Of a stretch of 48,406 bases of DNA, positions 9,049 through 18,399 are shown one piece after another. Numbering within the stretch: the stretch's first letter is position 1; every line of letters starts with the position of its first letter. Made by a program: the position numbers and the translations under genes. The DNA comes from Desulfobacteraceae bacterium (GTDB lineage Bacteria > Desulfobacterota > Desulfobacteria > Desulfobacterales > Desulfosarcinaceae). The notes beneath the pieces were generated by a model that searched no databases, was not told the origin of the DNA, and was given only the letters and a program-made list of their open reading frames with translations. Location of the stretch: assembly GCA_024230435.1 (NCBI GenBank), contig JAAERL010000074.1:1-48406 (forward strand), read 5' to 3'.

Positions 9049-10872
9049 TTAAAAGTGTTCCCAGGTAACTCGCAGCACTTCTTGATAAGTCGTAGATTTT
9101 TGGAGCATTTTTTCGATTGCACTTTCACGCAAAGTACGCATTCCCTCTTCACGTGCTTTATCTCGCAGAGCTTCAACATCCGTTTTGATATCTGTTAAAC
9201 GTCTTAGAGAATCTGAATATGGCATGAGTTCAATGATGCAGGTTCTGCCCATATATCCGGTTCCCCTGCATTTTCCGCATCCTTTGCCACGCGCCAGTTC
9301 AAGAATTCCGCGCCGGCCGGTATCCAATCCCATCTCTTTTAGCTTAAGGCTATCAATCGTAATAGTTTCTAAACAATAATTGCAAATCGTCCGTAATAGC
9401 CTCTGGGATAAAACGCCTACAAGGGTGGCCTGAATTAAATAGAATGGAACGCCTAATTCCAGCAACCGTGTAATTGCCGATGGCGCATCATTGGTATGTA
9501 AGGTCGATAGGACCAAATGCCCCGTAAGGGCAGCTTGAATTGCATTTTCAGCAGTTTCCAAATCCCGCATTTCACCGATCATAATGACATCCGGGTCTTG
9601 GCGGAGAATATTTTTCAAAATGGAGCCGAAAGAAACACCTATATTGGCTTGAACTGCAATTTGATTAAAATTTTCATGCACCATTTCAATAGGATCTTCC
9701 ACTGTTGTGATATTTATCGTGGGAGTATTCAAACGGTTCAAAGTAGAGTAGAGCGTGGTTGATTTTCCACTTCCGGTAGGACCGCAAACAACTACAATTC
9801 CATGTGGTAAGGTGATAATCTTTTGAAAACGGTCCAGGTCAATTGACGAAAAACCAAGTTTTTCAAGATTTGCGAACAGGATATCCGGGTCCATGATTCG
9901 CATAACGACCTTTTCCCCAAAGGCTACTGGAACTGTTGAAACCCGGATTTCAACCTCCAAATCCCCTTTATCTGTTTTTATTCGGCCATCCTGGGGACGC
10001 CTTTTTTCAGCCATATCCAAACGGGATAAATTCTTTATGCGGCTGACAATAGCCGAATGAACGCTCTTGGGAAGCTTATATGTCGTATGAAGCACTCCAT
10101 CAATTCGCATTCGCACCACTGTTATTTCACGCTTGGGCTCTATATGAATATCACTGGCTTTTTGATCGAAAGCATAAAGGAACAGATGATTTACAGCATT
10201 GACAATATGCTGGTCATTTGAGGGCAACTCTTCCGCGGCCCTTAAACGCACATATTGCTCCAGATTTCCCAGATCAACCGAGGGACCTGCAAATTGATCT
10301 TGCGCGGCCACAATAGAACGCTTAAACCCAAAAAACTCGTTAATCAGCTTTATTACTTCAGACTTGGGACTGACAGCCACTTTTACCCGCATCTTGCTGG
10401 CCATGGAAATATCATCCATAACCTCCAGATTAAACGGGTACGGGGTTGCGACCGTAAGCATGCCGTCTTTAACATCCACGGGCAAAACAAGATGTTTCAT
10501 CGCAAATGAGCGGGGTATAGTTGCCGTAACGATATTTAAATCTAATTTTAGGGGATCAAGTTTATAAAATTGAAAGCCCCAATGTTTGGAAAGTGTTTTA
10601 TAAATGGTTTCTTCATCTAAGACTAAGGCAGATTTATCTAAGCGGCTTAAATTCAAAGATGAGATAACATCGACCATTGTAATAGGATTGTTTATCAGGT
10701 CGGATAATTGGGAACCTTCGGTTTTTTTATCGCGAATCTTTTCTAATTTTTGTTTCAATCCTTCTTTTTTTTTCAAAATTTCTTTTGCTCTCGCGACCGA
10801 TAACATCTTTTTGGAAACAAGAACCTGACAAATAGTTTCATCCTTTAGTGGATTGATGAGTTTCTTATTCAT
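9049..10872 (-). CDS. GspE/PilB-family secretion or pilus assembly ATPase
   Basis: Hexameric cytoplasmic ATPase that would power pilin extension or pseudopilus assembly. The 607-residue protein has an N-terminal helical region, an MshEN/T2SSE_N domain (about 85-182), and a catalytic core with Walker A GPTGSGKST (364-372), Asp box (VEDPIE, 391-396), Walker B-like DVIMIGEMRD (428-437) and His box (LSTLHTNDAPS). A tetracysteine zinc site is present (Cys497, 500, 532, 535). The start is set at ATG 10872, where TAAGGG precedes and the family N terminus begins, rather than 16 codons upstream. Pilus genes upstream favour a PilB-like role, but no pilC, pilT or pilQ is in view, so type II secretion cannot be excluded. 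Confidence 0.88.
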   Translation of the reverse strand: MNKKLINPLKDETICQVLVSKKMLSVARAKEILKKKEGLKQKLEKIRDKKTEGSQLSDLINNPITMVDVISSLNLSRLDKSALVLDEETIYKTLSKHWGFQFYKLDPLKLDLNIVTATIPRSFAMKHLVLPVDVKDGMLTVATPYPFNLEVMDDISMASKMRVKVAVSPKSEVIKLINEFFGFKRSIVAAQDQFAGPSVDLGNLEQYVRLRAAEELPSNDQHIVNAVNHLFLYAFDQKASDIHIEPKREITVVRMRIDGVLHTTYKLPKSVHSAIVSRIKNLSRLDMAEKRRPQDGRIKTDKGDLEVEIRVSTVPVAFGEKVVMRIMDPDILFANLEKLGFSSIDLDRFQKIITLPHGIVVVCGPTGSGKSTTLYSTLNRLNTPTINITTVEDPIEMVHENFNQIAVQANIGVSFGSILKNILRQDPDVIMIGEMRDLETAENAIQAALTGHLVLSTLHTNDAPSAITRLLELGVPFYLIQATLVGVLSQRLLRTICNYCLETITIDSLKLKEMGLDTGRRGILELARGKGCGKCRGTGYMGRTCIIELMPYSDSLRRLTDIKTDVEALRDKAREEGMRTLRESAIEKMLQKSTTYQEVLRVTWEHF

Positions 10873-10987
10873 ACATCCCTTACCCGCACCTGCTGTGTGG
10901 ACGCATCGCAAATTTTCCACCAGCGAAATGACTTATTTTGCCGGCTTTCCCGGCAGATACCATCTGACAGTTTTTTTGAATATAAAA

Positions 10988-13276
10988 TTACTGACGCATA
11001 TTAATGGATTTAATAGCCAAAGCAATATTGTTTATCACTTCCGCCAATAAAAGATGATGTGCGTAATCCATTTCCATTTTTCTCAAAGACACAATCCTAA
11101 TTTCGAAAGCTTTTAGGGTATCAATATCGTCTATATTTCCCGTACGCGCCAACCCATAAATTGCTAATAAAATGTTTTCGATCATCTTAGAGACACAGCG
11201 CTGCTCAAATTTTTGTTCTGCAGCCGAAACCATAACCTCAAAATTATGGGTCACTATTTTTTTTATGATAAAACCGGCATTTTGACCCTCAACAAGAGAT
11301 AGAAAAATAATCAGTTCTCTTTCCATGCTTAGGCAATAGTATACATCCAGATTGCTTGAAACTGAATTGATATCTATCTTCATACTTTGTTTTATCGCAT
11401 CTTGCAGGGCGCTGATCTTGGATAATATTCGCATTTTATCAGTTTTCAGCCGCCATGAGCAATACTGCTGGGCTTGCTTATCAATGCCTGATTTTTTATA
11501 CAGGATTTTGTTTGAAGTACGGTTGATGTTCATTCCCAGCCGCTTTTCCTGGTGATGCATTAAAATATTGCACAGTAAAAATCCGCTACGATCGCTATAG
11601 TTAATCTCAAATGGATTTTGAAAAACAACGGCCAAAATAAATCTTATAGCATGCCCGTTGTTTTCTGTATGATGGGTCAATAGTCTGTATGCCTCCAGAA
11701 TATTAAGCCGATCACCCTTGGTTGAGGACTTATCCAAGTGGGACCATAACATTTCAATAATAGTGCTGGCATAAGCGACGAGGTGATCAAGCCCGAGTTT
11801 AAACTCCTTAAGATCAAAAATTCCATAAGCATCAAAACACTTTTTCAAAAATTGAAGAATTAATTCAATTTCAGAAGTCTGAAGTCCAAACTGTTCGGTT
11901 AATTGTTCGACAGGAACATCAAAAAATTTTAAGCCCAAATCATTGAAAGTATCTATTTTTTTTGCGGTATATAGACGCTCTTTCATTAAGGTTAAAAGAT
12001 CAATGACTTTGGGATGAATGAGGCCAACAATAATAGTCTTTTCGTCATCGATGATACTAAGGGACCGCCGTTTGGTGGCAAGCTTTAAAATCAATCTATC
12101 CGGAACGTACTCCAGCTTTTTATACAAAAATGTTAGTATTGCATCATAAACAGCCTGGTCTGATGTCGTTTTTTCAAAACTTAAAAGCAATTTGGAAAAA
12201 TCATGTATTTTGTGAACCAGTCCATCCATATCCAAATTTGCATAGTCATTAATAAAAATGACATCTTGCAATCTTATGACATCAGACTTTTTATTTTGTA
12301 TGAATTCGAACAGATAGGAAAACAAGATTTCATTTTCCGAATCCATAGCTCGATCCTGCACGTTCTTAGCAGAAACAATTGCTGTGGTAGGCAGAATAAT
12401 CGGTTCTTCAGTATGTTCATATGATGGTGGCGGTGGCGGTACTTTCGATTTTTTTTGGATGGGCAGATTTTCAAAAACCGGAAAATCCACTTTGGGTATA
12501 TCATAGTCTTGTTCTATAGTTTCCCAGGTAATATTGTTAATTTCAATCAACGGACGAATTAGCTGAGATCGAATACTGCGAATGAGAAAAAACCTTTCGA
12601 AGCTTTTCAGGACCGTATCCTCTTTATTGAATTTGAGTGCGATGTATGCATCAGCTTGTTTAATAAGCTTTTGAATATTAATGGAAGATAAGCCATTGAG
12701 GCCCGCAACGATGGTCAAATTAGGATCAACTTGGCCATCCCAATCTTTCACGAGAGGAACTGCTATCGAGCTTCCAAAATAGTAAAATGTGATTGATGCG
12801 GCATTCTCTACAGCCTGTTGATATCGGGCCGCAATATTAAGGGCTAACCGCAATTGTTCTTTCTTATTAGACTTTATTTCGGCAATTCGAAGGTAAATCG
12901 AAACAAAGCCTTGCTCGAAAAAACAGTTAAAAGCTTTTTCAAGGGAACGCATTAGATGTTTGGGCAACTTTAGCCGGTTGGCGGCTAATTCGCCTGGACT
13001 GATTACGATATCGCCAAAAATGATTAAATATAGAGGTCTTTGGATTGAACTACTGCCGGGAATTTGCCGGATTATCAAATTGTCCGCATGATCTGATAAA
13101 TTTGTCAGAATCTTAAAATGTCTTAAAAGCTGATCAAACAACACCTGGTTTGCACGTGCAGTTTTTGCATTGCGCGTATGAGATAAAAATAAAGCTAAAA
13201 GGTGCACCACCTCAATAATGATGGGCAGCAATGGGCCATATTTATTTTCCGGCCTTCCAGTATCATTAAGCCTCAT
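10988..13276 (-). CDS. Uncharacterised 762-residue helical protein between pilY1 and the pilus ATPase
   Basis: I do not recognise this protein. It is soluble-looking, without signal peptide or transmembrane helices. It falls into two halves joined by a proline linker (KVPPPPPSYE, about residues 278-287). The N-terminal half (1-265) contains mixed alpha/beta segments such as YLIIFGDIVIS; the C-terminal half (300-762) is almost entirely helical and rich in Leu, Ile and Lys, like a repeat scaffold. ATG 13276 is chosen over GTG 13288 because GGTGGG precedes it. It is transcribed in the same direction as pilY1 (upstream, 445 nt) and the PilB/GspE ATPase (downstream, 115 nt). A pilus-associated cytoplasmic role is inference from position only. 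Confidence 0.75.
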   Translation of the reverse strand: MRLNDTGRPENKYGPLLPIIIEVVHLLALFLSHTRNAKTARANQVLFDQLLRHFKILTNLSDHADNLIIRQIPGSSSIQRPLYLIIFGDIVISPGELAANRLKLPKHLMRSLEKAFNCFFEQGFVSIYLRIAEIKSNKKEQLRLALNIAARYQQAVENAASITFYYFGSSIAVPLVKDWDGQVDPNLTIVAGLNGLSSINIQKLIKQADAYIALKFNKEDTVLKSFERFFLIRSIRSQLIRPLIEINNITWETIEQDYDIPKVDFPVFENLPIQKKSKVPPPPPSYEHTEEPIILPTTAIVSAKNVQDRAMDSENEILFSYLFEFIQNKKSDVIRLQDVIFINDYANLDMDGLVHKIHDFSKLLLSFEKTTSDQAVYDAILTFLYKKLEYVPDRLILKLATKRRSLSIIDDEKTIIVGLIHPKVIDLLTLMKERLYTAKKIDTFNDLGLKFFDVPVEQLTEQFGLQTSEIELILQFLKKCFDAYGIFDLKEFKLGLDHLVAYASTIIEMLWSHLDKSSTKGDRLNILEAYRLLTHHTENNGHAIRFILAVVFQNPFEINYSDRSGFLLCNILMHHQEKRLGMNINRTSNKILYKKSGIDKQAQQYCSWRLKTDKMRILSKISALQDAIKQSMKIDINSVSSNLDVYYCLSMERELIIFLSLVEGQNAGFIIKKIVTHNFEVMVSAAEQKFEQRCVSKMIENILLAIYGLARTGNIDDIDTLKAFEIRIVSLRKMEMDYAHHLLLAEVINNIALAIKSINMRQ

Positions 13277-13721
13277 GTTTGCGCCCACCGTATCTTTTTA
13301 GGGCATCTTGCAATTTCAAGAGGTTATTTTCTAAAACAAGTCACTTAGGGTGTACCGAATTCAACAGGAATTCCATTTACTATATAACCATCTGATAACA
13401 AGACACATTCACAGAAGTAACTATAGAGCAACCTTATGAATATGTCAATTAGGAATAAAATTCTTAAAAAATTGAATAATTTCAGTTAGTGCTCATCATA
13501 AAACGGACATATTTGGCCGAAATCATAGCATATGAAAACTTTAACTGCGGTATGCGGGTGATATTAAAACAATAATTTTTTAGCGCAACAAAAATGCCGG
13601 GCGAATTGGCTATTTCGTTTAAACCATAATATTTGGAACTTCACTGGCCCTTAGAGTCTGTTTGAGGCTTTTTGAAAACGCGAGAACGGTCACCATTGCC
13701 ATCCCGATAGATTTACGCTTG
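13277..13721. other. 445-nt intergenic region between pilY1 and the 762-aa gene
   Basis: AT-rich and without a convincing gene. A block at 13569-13608 resembles 37268-37306: the shared core is CGCAACAA-x-AAT then GAATTGGC. I found no strong promoter or sigma-54 box on either strand. Confidence 0.5.
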
Positions 13722-16700
13722 TTAGAAATTCTGACGCCAAAATACTATGCCCCATTTTTCACCTTCAAACTCTTTTTCTATGAGCCGGCCTGAAGAATCA
13801 CAAATCAGCAGAAAATCTGATGTTGACCAGAACTGTTTTTTTACAATGCCGGATGTGTAAATCAGTGAATGTTCAATTTGTTCAGGCAAAATTTTTTCAT
13901 CATCTTTATCTCTGACAATGCGCCCGCTGCATCCGTCCAGAATATAAATCCATGATGACCCGTCGGCCGAACATGATAAATTATGAGGAATCATGGAAAC
14001 TGCAATCACTTTTTTACCCCGGATAATCATATCTTCTATAACGCGTTCTCCATATTCCGAATCGGTTGATAAAGACGGGGGAAAATTCAGAAACCAGCCG
14101 GCCTTGTTAGGAAAACCTGGATTGCATTCTGATTCATTTTCCTTGCACATGCGATATATGATAGGACGATCATCAAGCTGACGAATCATTTTGCCATCTT
14201 CTGATGTTTGGGAAATTATTTTGCGAGGAACAAGTTTCAACCCTGAAGTAAGTTCACCTGATTCTCGATCTGTGAGGCTTCCAAGGTATTGGTTATTGTC
14301 ATCACCATAATCCCAAATCCCATAAAGGGATTGTTGCCGCATATCGGATAAATCGCTTTGCCCCAAATATTTTCCTGTACCGAAAAAGACCATATACCCC
14401 TTCAGGTCCGATCCGCACAGGCTGTCCATGCGCGTCACATCCGGGCGGGAGGTAATCGGCTGATCAATGGCTTGAAAAACCGGTTTCGGGATATCACCTT
14501 GGGCGGCATCAATCACACCGTAGGAAAAGATATCCGAACCATAGGCCACCCCCCATTTAGCCGGATCGGTGGATGTTAAATCGAATTTCCATAAATTACC
14601 ATGTAAATCGCCGGCATATGCGTAGTCAACCCGGTAATCCAGGTTTACATCGATAAGGGTTGGCGTGGATAAACCGTTATCGTCTCCGGCGCCGGTATGA
14701 ATTTTACGAATGATCGTTCCTTGTTCGGCATCCAGGATGTATAAAACCGCTTCTCCTGATGCGCTGTTGTAACCGTTGCCGAATATCACCACCGGTGCGT
14801 ATTTGCCTTTCGGGCAATTGGCGTTCTCAATATAAGCGCTGCTGTAAGAATACCCAATGTCAGGATCATATTCATCCGGCTCATCGAGCAAACCGTCCTG
14901 ATCGTTATCCATGCCGTCATTGGCCGTATCAGGGCGCGGATATTCCCATTTCACAATACCGCTGATATCATGTTCGTCCCCCTGCCCAGTATATTGATCC
15001 ACACTGAATGTTATCTTGTAGGGACTAGAACCATTACCACCTTCAGACCGTTGGCGTTCTTGGACACATAAACATGAGTACCCTTTTGCGCCTTTACCTA
15101 AACCGACGGTAAGATATGTTTTACGATGATTAGATCCCACAAGGACATCGCTGGCAACTACTGGGCCATCAACAAAAAACTGATGGTTTTGAGGATAACT
15201 ATCAAGAGGCAATTGCTTTAGCCGATCAAAAACCAAATTAGGCACATAGGCAAACCTTTCCACACCGGTACTGGCATTAAAAGCATGCAACATGCCGTCG
15301 TTTGCGCCGGCATAAACCGTGTTGCCAACAATAACCGGTGCAGAATGCACAATATCGCCAAGAATAGAGGATCGGCCGCGAAAATCATCAAATGCCTCTC
15401 CGCGGATATAGTTTAGTATATTTCGGGCTTTTGAATCAGCGCTGGAGCCCGCTTCCAGGTCAGAGCCCAAAGCCATGCGTTGTTTACCGGAAAGCCAATC
15501 GTATTGGAACGCAATCGCCTGGGGCTGATTCCAATAGCCTCCATAGGTAATAACACATCGATTTTTCACAAATCCACTCGAGCTGCTCAAAAAATCTGAA
15601 GCACGCCATACCGGAGAGCTGCTACGGGCGAAAGCTGAATCCTCAGCATCCATAACAAGCTGATAAGCCAGTAAATCGCCACTCCAATCCCTTTTGGAAT
15701 ATTGCGCTTGATATATCATCGCGTTGCCTACATCGATGGTAGATTGACCAATGATCACATCATCGGATAAATGCGCAGCCTTTTGCACATTTGATAGAAT
15801 ATTCATGGCGGCTTCAGTCAATTCGCTGGCATCATCAACATTGAAATAAATTCCCCTCCCGTTGACCGCCGCATGCCACAAATCATCTATTCTTGCACCT
15901 GGATTGGATGAAGGATCGGGCCATTCGGGAAAGCTTTCGGGCTTAAAAGAACACGAGTGCCCGCCAGATATGGATTGTTTTGAGCGCCCTTGCCCCTTGA
16001 TGTTATCTAAATGAAGCGTTCCTTTTGCGCCGAATGATACGGTATGGGTTACCATATGCTGGTGTGCTGCATCGTCACACCCGATGACGGGCACACCATC
16101 TGCCAGGGACGGAGCCAGATCCGTTTCATAAAAATGCATGGAAATATCGGCAAGGGTGTTGCTCCAAGTATCGGCAAAAGGTTTTTTATTATCCCCGTCG
16201 GCATTACCGGCACCTATAAATTGATCATCCCAGTGGCCACCAGAAAAAATAACCGCAAAAGCTTTCTGACACGCACCGTCTTGTTCATTTTTTAAAAACG
16301 GAGAAATTCCAAGTTTACTCGCTGTTTTTTCTTCAAAATACCGTCCGGCCTGATAAAGTGCTGATCTTAAGGCTCTGGCTCCTTTAAATGGCATTGCGTA
16401 AACAGCATTCATTAAACGCTCTGAATTTGCTTTGCCTGTTTCGGACTTGTTCAATGAAAGCACTTCGATGCGGGGTCTGGAGTTTAAGGCGTAAAGCCCG
16501 ATATTCAAATTTTTTGCATTAAGAATCATCTTGCCAAGGGCGCCTTTTAAAACAGCTCCTTTGCTGCGAAAATAAGTAAACCAATTAGCAAAATTCTGTA
16601 AATCTTCTTTATCTGTTTTATAACGGACAAACTGATTAAATTCATCAAAGATACCGGGCCGGACAAGATTTTTTTCTTCTTCATCATGCACAAGCACCAA

Positions 16701-17441
16701 TTCATTTTTCTGCACATATCCGTCGCCATTATCATTAAACCGGTAAAATCTCCTTCGGCAGGAGTTTAGCGTTGCGCCAAGATCAACCATTGAGTTCGGA
16801 TTTTGGGCAACCCATGTTACCAGGTAAATGCTCTCACCCCGGTCTTTACGGCCATTTCCGTTTTTATCTGCAAGCGTGAAATAATGAGCATTGGTAATAA
16901 AAAGTGGGCCGTTCTCGTCAGACAGATCAAAAAACAAACCGGCCATCGGAACCTTGGGGTCAGTGGCCGCCGAGGCCATAGGGTTTGAAAATGGCAGGTT
17001 TAAATCTGCATTACTGAACGTGTATTTTTCAGATGAGGGCCAAGGCTGGTAGTTTTGTCTGCAGTTGTAATAGAGACGGTTATATCCGCACCATTGCGAT
17101 TTCCACAACAACCGCTTGTCTTGATTTAAATACTTGCCTTTGTCACAGTGACGAGCACTAGTATTTATGCAGCCCTTAACGTTAAAAAGATCATCATGAC
17201 TTAAAAACAACCCATCGGGTTCCGGAGTTATCAACTCTGTTTTCATACTTGCACAATTGTCTATTATGATCATCACGTTGGCCGGCGCCGATTTTACTTC
17301 AATAGCAAGAGGCGTATCGCTAATATCGATAGCTTTGGCCTTTCCGGCGACAACAGCCACACATAACAAACACACCATTGCGCACCAATACGCCCTAACA
17401 GTTTGATTTTTGATTAACTTTTTACCACTTCGCAAATTCAT
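13722..17441 (-). CDS. pilY1: PilY1-like type IV pilus tip / adhesin protein
   Basis: Large exported pilus-associated protein (1239 residues; family about 1000-1200). It has a signal peptide (about 1-37), a von Willebrand A-like region (about 53-555) with a MIDAS-like DNCAS at 61-65, and a C-terminal beta-propeller (about 690-1239). The PilY1 calcium loop D-x-N-x-D-x-x-x-D lies at 931-939. Further EF-hand-like loops occur at 192-200, 236-247 and 845-857. PilY1 homologues cap the pilus with minor pilins, bind Ca2+ to control retraction, and mediate adhesion. The Shine-Dalgarno GAGGAATGAGGG precedes ATG, 10 nt after the pilX stop. The third MIDAS position is Cys where Ser is typical. Confidence 0.93.
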   Translation of the reverse strand: MNLRSGKKLIKNQTVRAYWCAMVCLLCVAVVAGKAKAIDISDTPLAIEVKSAPANVMIIIDNCASMKTELITPEPDGLFLSHDDLFNVKGCINTSARHCDKGKYLNQDKRLLWKSQWCGYNRLYYNCRQNYQPWPSSEKYTFSNADLNLPFSNPMASAATDPKVPMAGLFFDLSDENGPLFITNAHYFTLADKNGNGRKDRGESIYLVTWVAQNPNSMVDLGATLNSCRRRFYRFNDNGDGYVQKNELVLVHDEEEKNLVRPGIFDEFNQFVRYKTDKEDLQNFANWFTYFRSKGAVLKGALGKMILNAKNLNIGLYALNSRPRIEVLSLNKSETGKANSERLMNAVYAMPFKGARALRSALYQAGRYFEEKTASKLGISPFLKNEQDGACQKAFAVIFSGGHWDDQFIGAGNADGDNKKPFADTWSNTLADISMHFYETDLAPSLADGVPVIGCDDAAHQHMVTHTVSFGAKGTLHLDNIKGQGRSKQSISGGHSCSFKPESFPEWPDPSSNPGARIDDLWHAAVNGRGIYFNVDDASELTEAAMNILSNVQKAAHLSDDVIIGQSTIDVGNAMIYQAQYSKRDWSGDLLAYQLVMDAEDSAFARSSSPVWRASDFLSSSSGFVKNRCVITYGGYWNQPQAIAFQYDWLSGKQRMALGSDLEAGSSADSKARNILNYIRGEAFDDFRGRSSILGDIVHSAPVIVGNTVYAGANDGMLHAFNASTGVERFAYVPNLVFDRLKQLPLDSYPQNHQFFVDGPVVASDVLVGSNHRKTYLTVGLGKGAKGYSCLCVQERQRSEGGNGSSPYKITFSVDQYTGQGDEHDISGIVKWEYPRPDTANDGMDNDQDGLLDEPDEYDPDIGYSYSSAYIENANCPKGKYAPVVIFGNGYNSASGEAVLYILDAEQGTIIRKIHTGAGDDNGLSTPTLIDVNLDYRVDYAYAGDLHGNLWKFDLTSTDPAKWGVAYGSDIFSYGVIDAAQGDIPKPVFQAIDQPITSRPDVTRMDSLCGSDLKGYMVFFGTGKYLGQSDLSDMRQQSLYGIWDYGDDNNQYLGSLTDRESGELTSGLKLVPRKIISQTSEDGKMIRQLDDRPIIYRMCKENESECNPGFPNKAGWFLNFPPSLSTDSEYGERVIEDMIIRGKKVIAVSMIPHNLSCSADGSSWIYILDGCSGRIVRDKDDEKILPEQIEHSLIYTSGIVKKQFWSTSDFLLICDSSGRLIEKEFEGEKWGIVFWRQNF

Positions 17442-17451
17442 CCCTCATTCC

Positions 17452-17967
17452 TCAGTATCTCATGGCGTAACCAATTTCTATAATGTTTTGCGTACCATAC
17501 TTTTTACACAGGCCGTATATGACATTAATATGCAGCCTTGATTCTGTCATAACAAGTGAAGCGCCACTGGCAATGCGCAATTCTGAGGCGGCGATGTAAG
17601 TATCCTCTCCTATGGCGCCTTTTATACAGTTGTCTTGCCCATGACCATCCACATCCCAATGTGCGGGGATTCGAAAATTGAGTTTCTCTTCCGAAATTTG
17701 TTTTTTTGAATGGAACCAAACCGGGCAAGCATCTATCAAGTCAATAGGATCTGCTTCAGCCGTGCGCCCAACGCCTTCGGCAGCAGCGCTTTCGGCCAAA
17801 TAAAAGGCCTTTCTAATTTCATTTTCGTTGGCGCAAATTTTCATTTCTATCACACCCATTTGTATGCTCATAACGCCAAGTATTGTAACCGCCATTAAAA
17901 CAAGTACGCAACTTAAGAGCACAGAGCCTTTTTCATTTTGAATGAGATTAGTTTTGGAATTATTCAT
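17452..17967 (-). CDS. pilX: PilX-like minor pilin
   Basis: A 171-residue minor pilin of the PilX_N type. The N terminus has KGSVLLSCVLVLMAVTILGV, a Gly followed by a long hydrophobic helix without the Glu at +5, as is common in PilX. A family-typical helix follows, NEIRKAFYLAESAAAEG (residues about 44-60). The ATG shares one base with the pilV stop (TGATG), showing translational coupling. It precedes pilY1 by 10 nt, and minor pilin-PilY1 complexes are known to prime and cap type IV pili. Confidence 0.88.
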   Translation of the reverse strand: MNNSKTNLIQNEKGSVLLSCVLVLMAVTILGVMSIQMGVIEMKICANENEIRKAFYLAESAAAEGVGRTAEADPIDLIDACPVWFHSKKQISEEKLNFRIPAHWDVDGHGQDNCIKGAIGEDTYIAASELRIASGASLVMTESRLHINVIYGLCKKYGTQNIIEIGYAMRY

Positions 17968-18389
17968 CAGCTCTTTACTTTCATAAAATTATATGTCATT
18001 TTTTTCTCCACATTTCCACGATCACACCAGCGAATCACAACTCTGATAAGTTTACTATTTTCTATAGAATAGTTGTCCTGAACTTCCCATTCAATAGTAG
18101 CGTTGCTGTTATTTTGAACGGGAACCGGACCATGGTCCGGTTTTTCAGGGTTAAACTTTTCGTCAATATCTTCCAACCGTACATCATCGAATGGCAAGTT
18201 ATACAGCGATTCTAAAAAAACACCGGCTGAAATGCTGTTTTTCATCTTTTTATGGGCCCCGGTTATTGCAAGGGCACTTATATCTTGCATAACCAAGACC
18301 GATAAAATCCCAACTGAGAAAACCAGCATGGCAATAACGGCCTCTAAAAGAGTCAAACCAGTTTCATTTAAATTGTATCTGCAATCCAT
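17967..18389 (-). CDS. pilV: PilV-like minor pilin
   Basis: A 140-residue prepilin. The type III signal is ETGLTLLEAVIAMLVFSVGI: cleavage after Gly11, Glu16 at +5, then a hydrophobic helix continuing VGILSVLVMQ. The open frame extends upstream to 18467 with no pilin character; ATG 18389 puts the leader at a normal length and lies 10 nt after the pilW stop. Its stop overlaps the pilX start by 1 nt. It belongs to the fimT-pilW-pilV-pilX-pilY1 operon. Confidence 0.9.
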   Translation of the reverse strand: MDCRYNLNETGLTLLEAVIAMLVFSVGILSVLVMQDISALAITGAHKKMKNSISAGVFLESLYNLPFDDVRLEDIDEKFNPEKPDHGPVPVQNNSNATIEWEVQDNYSIENSKLIRVVIRWCDRGNVEKKMTYNFMKVKS

Positions 18390-18399
18390 TTCCAAGATC

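Noticed and set aside
13630-13721. Spacer downstream of pilY1 considered as a transposase remnant.
   Set aside because: No translated frame resembles a transposase and no terminal inverted repeats were found.
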